A stretch of DNA of 21,518 bases, from the NCBI GenBank assembly GCA_016293065.1, contig JAEDEY010000030.1:1-21518 (forward strand), written 5' to 3'. Of this stretch, positions 6,976 to 14,894 are shown piece by piece. The notes below the pieces were generated by a model that made no database searches, was not told where the DNA came from, and was given only the letters and a program-made list of their open reading frames with translations. The position numbers and the translations under genes were made by a program. The stretch is from Bacteroidales bacterium. Lineage in GTDB: Bacteria; Bacteroidota; Bacteroidia; Bacteroidales; UBA3663. Each line of letters starts with the position of its first letter. Positions within the stretch are counted from its first letter, which is position 1.

Positions 6976-7959
6976 ATGCGCTATTACACTAACGTCAAAG
7001 ACCTTGGCAACCTCCAGGAGGCAATCAAGGAAGCTCTTGAGGTCAAGGCTCACCGCTACGACTATCAGCATCTTGGCAAGAACAAGACTTGTCTGCTCAT
7101 ATTCTTCAACAACTCTCTCCGTACCCGACTCTCGACCCAGAAGGCCGCACAGAACCTCGGCATGAACACCATCGTACTCGATGTGAATGCCGGTGCCTGG
7201 AAGCTTGAGACTCAGCGCGGTGTCATCATGGATGGCGACAAGGCAGAACACCTGCTCGAAGCTATCCCTGTCATGGCATGCTATGCCGACATCATCGGTG
7301 TGCGAAGCTTCGCTCGTTTTGAAAGCAAGAAAGACGACTACGAGGAGTTGATACTCTCACAGTTCATCAAGTACTCGGGCAAGCCAGTCTTCTCGATGGA
7401 ATGTGCGACAGGACATCCTCTTCAGGCTCTCGCCGACATGATCACCATCGAGGAACACAAGGAGACTGCTCGTCCTAAGGTTGTGATGACATGGGCTCCT
7501 CACCCAGGTCGCCTCCCACAGGCTGTGCCAAACTCGTTCGCACAGTTTGCCGTTGCTGCAGGCTATGAGGTGGTTGTGACTCATCCTCACGGTTACGAGC
7601 TCGACCCTAAGTTCACAGAAGGCGCAACCATTGAATACGACCAGATGAAGGCTTTTGAAGGCGCAGACTTCGTATATGCCAAGAACTGGAGCGCATATCA
7701 GGATGGCTACTATGGCAAGAACCTCGAAAAGGACTTCCCTGGACAGTTCAATGAAGACTGGAAGTCATGGACAGTCAGCGACCGCCAGATGGCAGTGACC
7801 AACAACGCTCACTTCATGCATTGCCTGCCTGTGCGCCGTAACATGATCGTCACCGACGATGTCATCGAAGGCCCTCGTTCGCTTGTCATCCCTGAAGCAG
7901 CCAACCGCGAGATCTCGGCAGAGACTGTCATCAAGCGAATACTCGAGACAGAGTTCTAA
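6976..7959 (+). CDS. argF': ArgF', N-succinylornithine (acylornithine) carbamoyltransferase
   Basis: Carbamoylates N-acylornithine to N-acylcitrulline, cytoplasmic. I use the ATG at 6976 (327 residues) rather than a TTG two codons earlier, because MRYYTNVKDL matches the Bacteroides family start. Carbamoyl-phosphate motifs are SLRTR (47-51; ordinary ornithine enzymes have STRTR), HPLQ (147-150) and HCLP (282-285). The specificity position 90, Pro in the B. fragilis succinylornithine enzyme and Glu in the Xanthomonas acetylornithine enzyme, is Ala here (codon at 7243-7245, within DGDKAEHL). It is apart from the argR operon, on the opposite strand, with its own promoter (TTTG, 21-base spacer, TTATTTTG), and is ended by a strong bidirectional terminator. 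Gene name by analogy to the Bacteroides argF'. Confidence 0.92.
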   Translation: MRYYTNVKDLGNLQEAIKEALEVKAHRYDYQHLGKNKTCLLIFFNNSLRTRLSTQKAAQNLGMNTIVLDVNAGAWKLETQRGVIMDGDKAEHLLEAIPVMACYADIIGVRSFARFESKKDDYEELILSQFIKYSGKPVFSMECATGHPLQALADMITIEEHKETARPKVVMTWAPHPGRLPQAVPNSFAQFAVAAGYEVVVTHPHGYELDPKFTEGATIEYDQMKAFEGADFVYAKNWSAYQDGYYGKNLEKDFPGQFNEDWKSWTVSDRQMAVTNNAHFMHCLPVRRNMIVTDDVIEGPRSLVIPEAANREISAETVIKRILETEF

Positions 7960-8034
7960 TCGAGCGCTTATACATTATTAAATAATAAAGAAGAATTTCC
8001 ATATTAATAAATAAGGAAACTTCCATAATACAAC

Positions 8035-8066
8035 AAAAGGGTGCGGATTTTGTTCCGCACCCTTTT
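8035..8066. terminator. Bidirectional terminator between argF' and secDF
   Basis: A perfect 13-base stem, AAAAGGGTGCGGA with TCCGCACCCTTTT, and a 6-base loop. A-runs and T-runs at both feet make it work in both directions, 75 bases after argF' and 25 bases after secDF (convergent genes). Confidence 0.9.
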
Positions 8067-8091
8067 ATTATCTATAGAAAGCCTGAACGAA

Positions 8092-11064
8092 TCAAGCCTT
8101 CTTGTTTGCCTTCTTTGTCATGAAGTTGTAAGCTGTTGGAACAGCGAGGAAGATTGTAGTCATTGGGTCAACAACAACACCGACGAGCATTGCGAAGATG
8201 AAGCTCTGGATTGAAGCACCACCACAGAAGAAGATTACTACCAACACGAGGAGTGTAGAGATAGAAGTATTCAATGTACGTGGCATAGTCAAGTTGAGTG
8301 ACTCGTTGATGACTTCATACATATTGCGGTTAGGATAGAGACCGCTGACCTCACGGATACGGTCGAATACAACCACGATATCGTTGATTGAGTAACCGAT
8401 AACTGTAAGGATTGCTGCAATGAATGCCTGATCGATCTCCATTGAGAACCACATTACCTTTGGAAGCAAGCAGTAGAGACCGAGGATAACGAGAACGTTA
8501 GCTGCAAGACCTACGATTGCACCGATAGAGAATGCTACGTTGCGGAAACGGAGGAGGATATAGAGAGCAATCACTACGAGCGACACGAGGATAGCCCAGA
8601 TAGCACCGATAGTGATGTCCTCAGCGATTGATGGACCTACCTTCTGAGTCGATGGGATATAATCCTCATTGTTGAAGCCGTCAAAGTCGGTAGTGACGTA
8701 ACCGAGTTCCTTACCAGCATCAAAGATAGCCTGCTTCATCACGAGGTTAGCCTCAGCATCATCTGTTGCGTTGAGCTCATAGTTGGTAGTGATACGTACC
8801 TGATTCTCGCGGCTGATAGTGATGACCTTGATTGAAGCACCATTGAGCGAAGCATTAGACTCGAGCTTGCTAGCGAGCTCTTGAGTGTTGACACCATCAA
8901 CATCGTTGAATGCAACGACATAGTTTCGTCCACCTGTGAAGTCGATACCCTTGTCGAAGCTTGGGTAGAACATCAAGATGACAGCAACAACAGCAATGAT
9001 GCCATAGACAATCATGCTTGTCTTACCTTTCTTCACGAAGTCGATTGATGTTGGCTTGAGCAAACCAGAAGCAACACCCTCGAATGTGAGAGTCTTGAAC
9101 CAACCCTTCTCAAGAGCAGACTCGATGAAGATACGGCTGAGGAATACTGCACTGATGAACGAAGTGATGATACCAATCATGAATGTTACAGCGAAGCCCT
9201 GAATAGGACCTGTACCGAACACATAGAGGATGATACCCGTGAGGAGTGATGTGAGGTTGGCATCGAAAATTGCTGAGAAAGCATTGCTATAGGCAGCAGA
9301 AACTGCACTGCGGAGAGCCTTACCTGCCTTGAGTTCCTCCTTGGCACGCTCGTAGATGAGCACGTTAGCATCGACAGCAATACCCATTGAGAGCACGATA
9401 CCTGCGATACCAGAGAGTGTCAATACGGCATGGAAGCTTGAGAGAATACCGATAGTGAAGAATGCGTTGATGATCAAGCAGACATCGGCAACAAGACCAG
9501 CCTTGGCACCATAGAAGCATACCATGTAGATGAAGAGGAGCACAAGAGCGATGACGAACGAGATAGCACTTGCCTTGATTGACTCAGCACCGAGAGTAGG
9601 ACCTACGACGTCTTCAGATACGATATTGACCTTTGCAGCCATCTTACCAGACTTGAGGACGTTGGCAAGGTCGTTGGCCTCTTCTGTGTCGAAGTTACCT
9701 GTGATGCTTGAACGACCACCAGTAATCTCAGTATTTACACGTGGAGCAGAATATACTACATCGTCGAGAACGATAGCAACACACTTGCCTACATTCTCCT
9801 TAGTGAGCTTAGCCCAAGTCTTGCCAGCCTCTGGAGTCATTGTCATGCTGACCTCAAACTCGTTGGTGATCTGCTGGAAGTCGGCAGTAGCATCGACTAC
9901 GATATCGCCGCCCTTGGCTGCATCAGGAAGAGCTGGATGACCGCTGTTGTCGCGAGCCTTGAGCGCATAGAGCTGATACCAGATACCCTTGTCGTCAGAA
10001 GCCTTTACAGCCCAAGCGAACTTCAGCTTGCGAGGGAAGAGATCCTTAACCTGCTTGGTAGCGAGCATCTTGTTGATGGCAGCTGTGTCGCTTGCCTGTG
10101 CCATACCTACTACAGGACCCTGCACAGCTCCATAGACCTGAAGCTTGGCAAAGAGTGGGTTGGCAGCAAGAACAGCAGCCTCGTTCATAGCAGCTGAATC
10201 AGCAGCCATGGTCTCTGCGAGAAGCTCGTCAGCGCCTTCTGCCTTTGGTTCAGCCTCTGTTGCCTCAGCAGCTTTTGCTGTTTCTTCAGCTGGCTTGGCA
10301 TTGGCAGCAAGGATGTTGTTGGCCTGCTGGAGAGCACCAAAGATCTCAGAAACCTCGAAAGTCTCCCAGAACTCAAGATTAGCAGAACCCTGAAGAAGCT
10401 TCTTCACACGCTCTGGCTCCTTGACACCAGGAAGCTCGACGAGGATACGACCTGCCTGCTGGAGACGCTGGATGTTTGGTGCAACAACACCGAAACGGTC
10501 GATACGGTTACGGAGTACATTGAAAGAGTTTGAAAGAGCGTCTGCCATTTCCTTCTTGATGATTGAGATAACCTCAGCATCAGAAGTGTTCTTCTTGATC
10601 TTCTCCTTGAGCTGATAAGTACTGAACACGTCAGCGAGGTTGGCTGTCTGATCAATTGCCTTGAAGTTCTTTGCGAAAGCGTCAACGAAATCGTCACCGC
10701 TAACTACCTCACCTGCGCCCTGAGTCTTGCCGAGAGCCTCAACAAAAGTTGGGTTCTGAGCATTCTCTGCAGCGAGAGACTTCAAAACGTCAGCAACCGA
10801 AATCTCAAGAATAACGTTCATACCGCCCTTGAGGTCAAGACCGAGACCGATCTGCATCTCCTGAGCCTGCTTGAAGGTATAACCGAACCATACCTTCTCA
10901 GTAGAAAGTGAATCCAAGTAATACTTGGCAGAGTTGCCAGTAGCCTCAGCATACGCCTCTGCCTTCTTCTCGTGGTGATTAACCACAAACGAGAATGAGA
11001 TGTAGAATGCGCAGACCAAAGCGAGAATCCAGGCAAACACTGTTACAAATCCTTTGTTTTGCAT
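8092..11064 (-). CDS. secDF: SecDF fusion, protein translocase accessory subunits
   Basis: Inner-membrane, proton-driven partner of SecYEG that helps pull exported proteins across the membrane. It is 990 residues with SecD and SecF joined, as is usual in Bacteroidetes. In order: membrane helix 1 (about 7-28), the GLDLKGGMNV motif (75-83), a large periplasmic domain, the SecD helix bundle about 498-645 with the proton-relay Asp565 in GIAVDANVLIYERAKEE, then SecF from about 683 with IDFTGGRNYVVAF (708-719) and GYSINDIVVVFDRIRE (890-905). Residues about 252-304 are an Ala/Glu/Lys-rich low-complexity insertion in the periplasmic region. It is a single-gene transcript with a leader of about 115 bases from a perfect TATCTTTG element, ended by the hairpin at 8035-8066. 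Confidence 0.97.
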   Translation of the reverse strand: MQNKGFVTVFAWILALVCAFYISFSFVVNHHEKKAEAYAEATGNSAKYYLDSLSTEKVWFGYTFKQAQEMQIGLGLDLKGGMNVILEISVADVLKSLAAENAQNPTFVEALGKTQGAGEVVSGDDFVDAFAKNFKAIDQTANLADVFSTYQLKEKIKKNTSDAEVISIIKKEMADALSNSFNVLRNRIDRFGVVAPNIQRLQQAGRILVELPGVKEPERVKKLLQGSANLEFWETFEVSEIFGALQQANNILAANAKPAEETAKAAEATEAEPKAEGADELLAETMAADSAAMNEAAVLAANPLFAKLQVYGAVQGPVVGMAQASDTAAINKMLATKQVKDLFPRKLKFAWAVKASDDKGIWYQLYALKARDNSGHPALPDAAKGGDIVVDATADFQQITNEFEVSMTMTPEAGKTWAKLTKENVGKCVAIVLDDVVYSAPRVNTEITGGRSSITGNFDTEEANDLANVLKSGKMAAKVNIVSEDVVGPTLGAESIKASAISFVIALVLLFIYMVCFYGAKAGLVADVCLIINAFFTIGILSSFHAVLTLSGIAGIVLSMGIAVDANVLIYERAKEELKAGKALRSAVSAAYSNAFSAIFDANLTSLLTGIILYVFGTGPIQGFAVTFMIGIITSFISAVFLSRIFIESALEKGWFKTLTFEGVASGLLKPTSIDFVKKGKTSMIVYGIIAVVAVILMFYPSFDKGIDFTGGRNYVVAFNDVDGVNTQELASKLESNASLNGASIKVITISRENQVRITTNYELNATDDAEANLVMKQAIFDAGKELGYVTTDFDGFNNEDYIPSTQKVGPSIAEDITIGAIWAILVSLVVIALYILLRFRNVAFSIGAIVGLAANVLVILGLYCLLPKVMWFSMEIDQAFIAAILTVIGYSINDIVVVFDRIREVSGLYPNRNMYEVINESLNLTMPRTLNTSISTLLVLVVIFFCGGASIQSFIFAMLVGVVVDPMTTIFLAVPTAYNFMTKKANKKA

Positions 11065-11173
11065 TGTGATTTAATTTTTAGAATTTATAATATTTTATTT
11101 GATTTGTCTTCTTGACACGTTTATTTTCCTGAGTCGGTTGCTCACATATACGCGTACGCATTTAAAATAAACG

Positions 11174-11263
11174 TTAATCGAGGCGCAAAGATAGCAAAAA
11201 TTTTCCACAAATGAGGATAATGACATGCTTTTTTGTATTTTTAGCGTTTTTTTCCTCGATTAA
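11174..11263. repeat. 10-base inverted repeat flanking the secDF/lipoprotein divergent promoters
   Basis: TTAATCGAGG (11174-11183) and CCTCGATTAA (11254-11263) are perfect complements 70 bases apart. One arm lies by the secDF start site, the other near the -33 region of the lipoprotein promoter. It may be a paired operator or chance. Confidence 0.35.
11186..11193 (-). promoter_or_regulatory. secDF promoter -7 element
   Basis: TATCTTTG on the minus strand, a perfect TAnnTTTG. It predicts a leader of about 115 bases before the secDF ATG, with an 8-base palindrome GCGTACGC at 11152-11159. Confidence 0.6.
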
Positions 11264-11277
11264 TGAGGTTTTTTGCG

Positions 11278-11285
11278 TATCTTCG
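11278..11285 (+). promoter_or_regulatory. Lipoprotein operon -7 element
   Basis: TATCTTCG has one mismatch to TAnnTTTG and ends 4 bases before the chosen ATG at 11290. It decides the start choice, because a longer coding start at 11263 would lie upstream of it. Transcription would begin at or next to the ATG. Confidence 0.45.
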
Positions 11286-11289
11286 CGCC

Positions 11290-13359
11290 ATGTTTGAGCA
11301 TTATACAAAGCATAAGAGTTCATATCTTTCTATGCTGGCAGCCCTTGCGCTGTCTGGTTTATTCGGCTGTGCCAGTACGGGCAGCCCAGGTGGAGGACTG
11401 TATGACGAGACTCCTCCAGTACTCCGTAATTCAAATCCTGCTATTGGCGCTACTGGTGTCAAGGCTAAGAAAATCACGCTCCATTTCGACGAAAACATCA
11501 AACTCGACAATGCGATGGAGAAGATGACCGTATCGCCGCCTCAGTCCAAGATGCCGACGATCCAAAGCAATGCCAAGACTGTGACCATCGAACTGATGGA
11601 CGACCTTCTGCCCGATGCGACTTATTCGATTGACCTCGGTGATGCCGTACAAGACAACAACGAGGGCAACCCAATGGAGTCTCTATCTCTCCTTTTCTCC
11701 ACAGGCGACCACATCGACTCGCTGCGCATCAGCGGCTATGTACTCAATGCTGCTGACCTGGAACCAGTCACCGGTGCATACGTTGGCATATATAGCGACA
11801 CCCTTCCGGCTGATAGCTTGCTTATGAAAGTGCCGATGCAGCGTGCTGGCCGCACCGATGCTCTCGGCAGATTCTCTATTCTGGGCATCGCCCCTGGCTC
11901 ATATCGTGTCTATGCACTCATCGACGGCAATAGCAACTATATGTACGACCTCAACACCGAGGATATAGCCTTTCTTGATTCGCTCGTCGTGCCATCGACA
12001 GTAGGACGCATCGTCTATGATACCATCTGGCAGGATCTTGACTCGACCATCATCGATACAATTAAGACTCGTGATGCCTTGGTCTATCTGCCCGACAACA
12101 TCATCCTGAAGTCGTTCAACGAGGGTAAGGTGACACGCTATCTTGACGATATCTCTCGTCCGGATTCGCTTCATATCAACGTGCGCTTTGCTGCCAAGAT
12201 GCCAGAATTGCCAACCTTCAGCGTGGTTGATTCGCTTGAACCTCCTATCGAGCTCATCGTAGAGCCCAACCCTACGCTCGACACGCTCAAATACTGGATC
12301 AAGGACTCTGTGCATATCAAGATGGACACACTCAATCTGCAGATGTCATATATCTATACCGACACTGCTGGTATAGATATCATACGCACTGATACTGTCC
12401 GTCTGACCAAGCCTGTGGTAAAGCCTGTCAATGACAAGGACAAGGGCAACGATAAGGGCAAAGGCAAAAAAGGCGACAAGAAAAAGCGCACTCGTCCGAA
12501 CAAGGAAGAGATCCTCAACGACTCATTGGCTGCCGATTCTGTGCCTAAGGTGATAATCACATACATGGACTTCAAACTTATCTCCAAGAATCCTATCGAC
12601 ATTGGCGCAAAGCCTGTGTTTGAGGCATCTGCGCCTCTCGATTCGCTCGATGTCAGCATGATACACCTCGAACAGAAAGCCGACTCATTATGGAAGCCAA
12701 TGAAGTTCAGGCTAGAGCAGGATTCGACCAACATCCGCCAATACAGGATGTTTGCCGACCCTCATTTCTCGCCTGGTCAGTCCTATCGCGTCACCGTCGA
12801 TTCGGCTGCGATGCACAATATCTATGGGCATCCTGTCAAGAAGGCAGAGATAACATTCGACGAGAAGAAACCAGAGGACTACTCGCACCTGCTGTTCAAT
12901 ATCACTGGGGCAGAAGGTCCGGCTTACGTTGAATTGCTCAACGAAAAAGATATGCCTGTATATAAGGTCAAGTTGAAAGACGGCAAAGCGAAGTTTGTCA
13001 ATGTCAACGAAGGCAAATACTTTGTGCGTCTCGTTGAAGACCGCAACGATAACGGTAAGTTCGATGTCGGTAATCTGGAAAAGAACATCCAGCCCGAGAA
13101 TGTATATTACTTCGGTGCAGAGCTCCAGCTGCGTGCCAACTGGGACAACGAACAGAACTGGGACATTAAGCAGACACAGCTCCACAAGCAGAAACCCGAC
13201 AGCGTAAAGATCAACAAGCCTAAGGAAAAGACCGAAAAGAAGAGCAAGAATGCCGAATATCTTGCCAAGCTCGGCAAAACCCCTAAGCAGACCAATACTG
13301 GCACCACTACATCGACAGGTACAAGATCGCGAATGCAAAACGTAAACAGAAACCAATAA
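11290..13359 (+). CDS. Lipoprotein with N-terminal SbsA/Big_5-type Ig-like domain, Bacteroidetes family of unknown role
   Basis: I choose the ATG at 11290 (689 residues). The 9-codon longer reading from 11263 would start upstream of the -7 element at 11278-11285, outside the transcript. The signal peptide has a charged start (FEHYTKHKSS), a hydrophobic core (MLAALALSGLF) and a lipobox LFGC, with lipid Cys at residue 27. After Cys comes ASTGSPGGG, without an acidic run, so I infer the inner face of the outer membrane. An Ig-like SbsA domain follows (DETPPVL...NNEGNP), then a carboxypeptidase-regulatory-like beta fold (GRFSILGIAPGSYRVYAL). Near residues 382-410 is a Lys/Gly/Asp-rich linker, and the tail is Thr-rich. 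It is directly coupled to the DUF3108 gene (stop codon immediately followed by ATG). Function unknown; envelope assembly or structure is a guess. Confidence 0.85.
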   Translation: MFEHYTKHKSSYLSMLAALALSGLFGCASTGSPGGGLYDETPPVLRNSNPAIGATGVKAKKITLHFDENIKLDNAMEKMTVSPPQSKMPTIQSNAKTVTIELMDDLLPDATYSIDLGDAVQDNNEGNPMESLSLLFSTGDHIDSLRISGYVLNAADLEPVTGAYVGIYSDTLPADSLLMKVPMQRAGRTDALGRFSILGIAPGSYRVYALIDGNSNYMYDLNTEDIAFLDSLVVPSTVGRIVYDTIWQDLDSTIIDTIKTRDALVYLPDNIILKSFNEGKVTRYLDDISRPDSLHINVRFAAKMPELPTFSVVDSLEPPIELIVEPNPTLDTLKYWIKDSVHIKMDTLNLQMSYIYTDTAGIDIIRTDTVRLTKPVVKPVNDKDKGNDKGKGKKGDKKKRTRPNKEEILNDSLAADSVPKVIITYMDFKLISKNPIDIGAKPVFEASAPLDSLDVSMIHLEQKADSLWKPMKFRLEQDSTNIRQYRMFADPHFSPGQSYRVTVDSAAMHNIYGHPVKKAEITFDEKKPEDYSHLLFNITGAEGPAYVELLNEKDMPVYKVKLKDGKAKFVNVNEGKYFVRLVEDRNDNGKFDVGNLEKNIQPENVYYFGAELQLRANWDNEQNWDIKQTQLHKQKPDSVKINKPKEKTEKKSKNAEYLAKLGKTPKQTNTGTTTSTGTRSRMQNVNRNQ

Positions 13360-14169
13360 ATGAAACAAATATTTATCGTACTGGCAATATTGGCCAGCAT
13401 CTTCGGCTCTGCAACAGAAGCACTTGCAATCACCGAGGCTAAGTCTTCCAAGAAAACAGAGACTCTAAACTACGACATTTTCTACCATTGGGGACTCATT
13501 TGGAAGAAAGCAGGATGCGGCTCATTGAATCTCTTGGAAGAAACCGACATTAATGGCAACAAGCGTATGCACGGACAGGTCTTCGGCCGTTCGCTCAGCT
13601 TTATTGAATACTTCATGGCTGTGCGCGATACGCTCGAATGCTGGTACACTCCAGAATATGTGCCTATCGAATACTGCAAGCGCACCCACGAGGGTTCATA
13701 CAAGGCCATCGAGCGCAACATCTATACCACTACTTTCAAAGATGGTGGCACAGGCATCGACGACATCGAGAATGTACAGATAAATATCGACCGCTGGCGC
13801 AACAAAAAAGGCCGCGACCAAAAAACATATACCTCGTCGAAGGTAACCTACGACTACCTCTCGATCTTCTATCGCATCCGCAGCCTAGACTTCTCAAAAA
13901 TCAATCCAGGAACAACTATTTCTCTTCCTGTCGTTTCGGGTGTTAAGATAGAACAGATGAAGGTGAAATTTATAGAGGAAACAACGTGCAAGCTCGACAA
14001 GGGCAAGAAATACCCTGCCTATAAGATTGAGCTGCGTTTCAATGTCAAGGGCGAGGACGGTGCTCCTCTCTACGTATGGCTAACCAAAGACGAGGCAAGA
14101 GTTCCTCTTTGCGTTGTCATCCATCTGAAACGCGTTGGATCTATTCAATGCGAGATAGCCAATTATTAA
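13360..14169 (+). CDS. DUF3108-type secreted protein
   Basis: A 269-residue protein with a clear Sec signal peptide (MKQIFIVLAILASIFGS, cleavage after ATEALA, near residue 23) and no lipobox, so periplasmic. The body is beta-rich and resembles the DUF3108 family: NYDIFYHWGLIWKKAG at the mature N-terminus, YDYLSIFYRIRSLDFS in the middle and a C-terminal YVWLTKDEARVPL segment. Its ATG follows the lipoprotein stop codon with no gap, so the two are very likely coupled and may act together. The biochemical role of the family is not known to me. The only certain points are export and the conserved pairing. Confidence 0.85.
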   Translation: MKQIFIVLAILASIFGSATEALAITEAKSSKKTETLNYDIFYHWGLIWKKAGCGSLNLLEETDINGNKRMHGQVFGRSLSFIEYFMAVRDTLECWYTPEYVPIEYCKRTHEGSYKAIERNIYTTTFKDGGTGIDDIENVQINIDRWRNKKGRDQKTYTSSKVTYDYLSIFYRIRSLDFSKINPGTTISLPVVSGVKIEQMKVKFIEETTCKLDKGKKYPAYKIELRFNVKGEDGAPLYVWLTKDEARVPLCVVIHLKRVGSIQCEIANY

Positions 14170-14202
14170 ATAGTCAACTGAAAAAAAAGGAAATAAGATA
14201 AG

Positions 14203-14270
14203 GGAGATAAAGAAGTTAAAGGAGATAAAGACAAATAAAATTTGTCACAAGGAAATTATCTACTTTATCT
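14203..14270 (+). repeat. Direct repeat and stem-loop in the DUF3108-yigZ gap
   Basis: GGAGATAAAG occurs at 14203-14212 and 14221-14230, 18 bases apart. AGATAAAG (14223-14230) can pair with CTTTATCT (14263-14270), and inside it ACAAAT/ATTTGT (14231-14245) makes a small hairpin. No promoter element is clear, so yigZ is probably read through from upstream. Confidence 0.45.
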
Positions 14271-14283
14271 ACCTAAAACAATT

Positions 14284-14886
14284 ATGGACGATACCTTCCG
14301 CACCATAATCAAAAGCTCAGAAGGTCTATATAAAGAGAAGATGAGCAAGTTTCTCTCTTTTGCCGAACCCTGCACGAGTGCAGAAGAAGCGAAGGAGATT
14401 GTTGCCATGTACAAGAAGGAATACTATGATGCGCGTCATGTGTGCTGGGCTTATATGATAGGTCACCAACGACTGGAGTTCCGCAGCAACGACGACGGAG
14501 AGCCATCAGGTACAGCAGGCAAGCCCATCTTAGGACAGATCAACTCGTTCAACCTCACCGACCTTGTGGTCATTGTGGTGCGTTATTTCGGAGGTATCAA
14601 ACTGGGCACGAGCGGACTCATCGAGGCATACCGCACTGCCGCTGCCGAAGCTCTCTCTGCAGCCGATATTGTCGAAAAACTAATAGAAGACACGTTAGAA
14701 GTCTATTTCGAATACCCACTGATGGGCGAAGCAATGCGCATAGTAAAAGAGGAAGGTGCAAAAGTTCTAGTTCAGGACTTCACCATCGACTGTCGCCTCA
14801 AACTCTCCCTCCGCAAGTCGCTGATGCCGAAAATGCGCGACCGCTTTGAGAAAGTGTTGGGTATAAAGATCATAGAAAAGGAATGA
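14284..14886 (+). CDS. YigZ/IMPACT family protein (UPF0029)
   Basis: A 200-residue cytoplasmic protein with the IMPACT N-terminal domain (about 15-125). Landmarks are DDGEPSGTAGKPIL (70-83) and the signature VVRYFGGIKLGTSGLIEAY (98-116). A C-terminal ferredoxin-like domain (about 130-200, DUF1949 type) follows. I chose ATG 14284 because a TTG 42 bases earlier adds residues unlike the family and sits in a repeat-rich leader. It follows DUF3108 by 114 bases and converges on nadK with only 8 bases between stop codons. Bacterial YigZ proteins are of uncertain function; the eukaryotic relative IMPACT inhibits the kinase Gcn2. Confidence 0.9.
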   Translation: MDDTFRTIIKSSEGLYKEKMSKFLSFAEPCTSAEEAKEIVAMYKKEYYDARHVCWAYMIGHQRLEFRSNDDGEPSGTAGKPILGQINSFNLTDLVVIVVRYFGGIKLGTSGLIEAYRTAAAEALSAADIVEKLIEDTLEVYFEYPLMGEAMRIVKEEGAKVLVQDFTIDCRLKLSLRKSLMPKMRDRFEKVLGIKIIEKE

Positions 14887-14894
14887 CGTGAGTA

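Noticed and set aside
11095..11145. A 16-codon GTG-started basic open frame in the secDF leader, considered as a secretion-sensing leader peptide
   Set aside because: It has no ribosome-binding signal, no arrest-like motif and no signal sequence, and such short frames are expected by chance.
12712..13368. A 218-codon open frame opposite the lipoprotein gene
   Set aside because: It is antisense to a coherent lipoprotein reading frame and gives a Leu/Val/Phe-rich product without family features.
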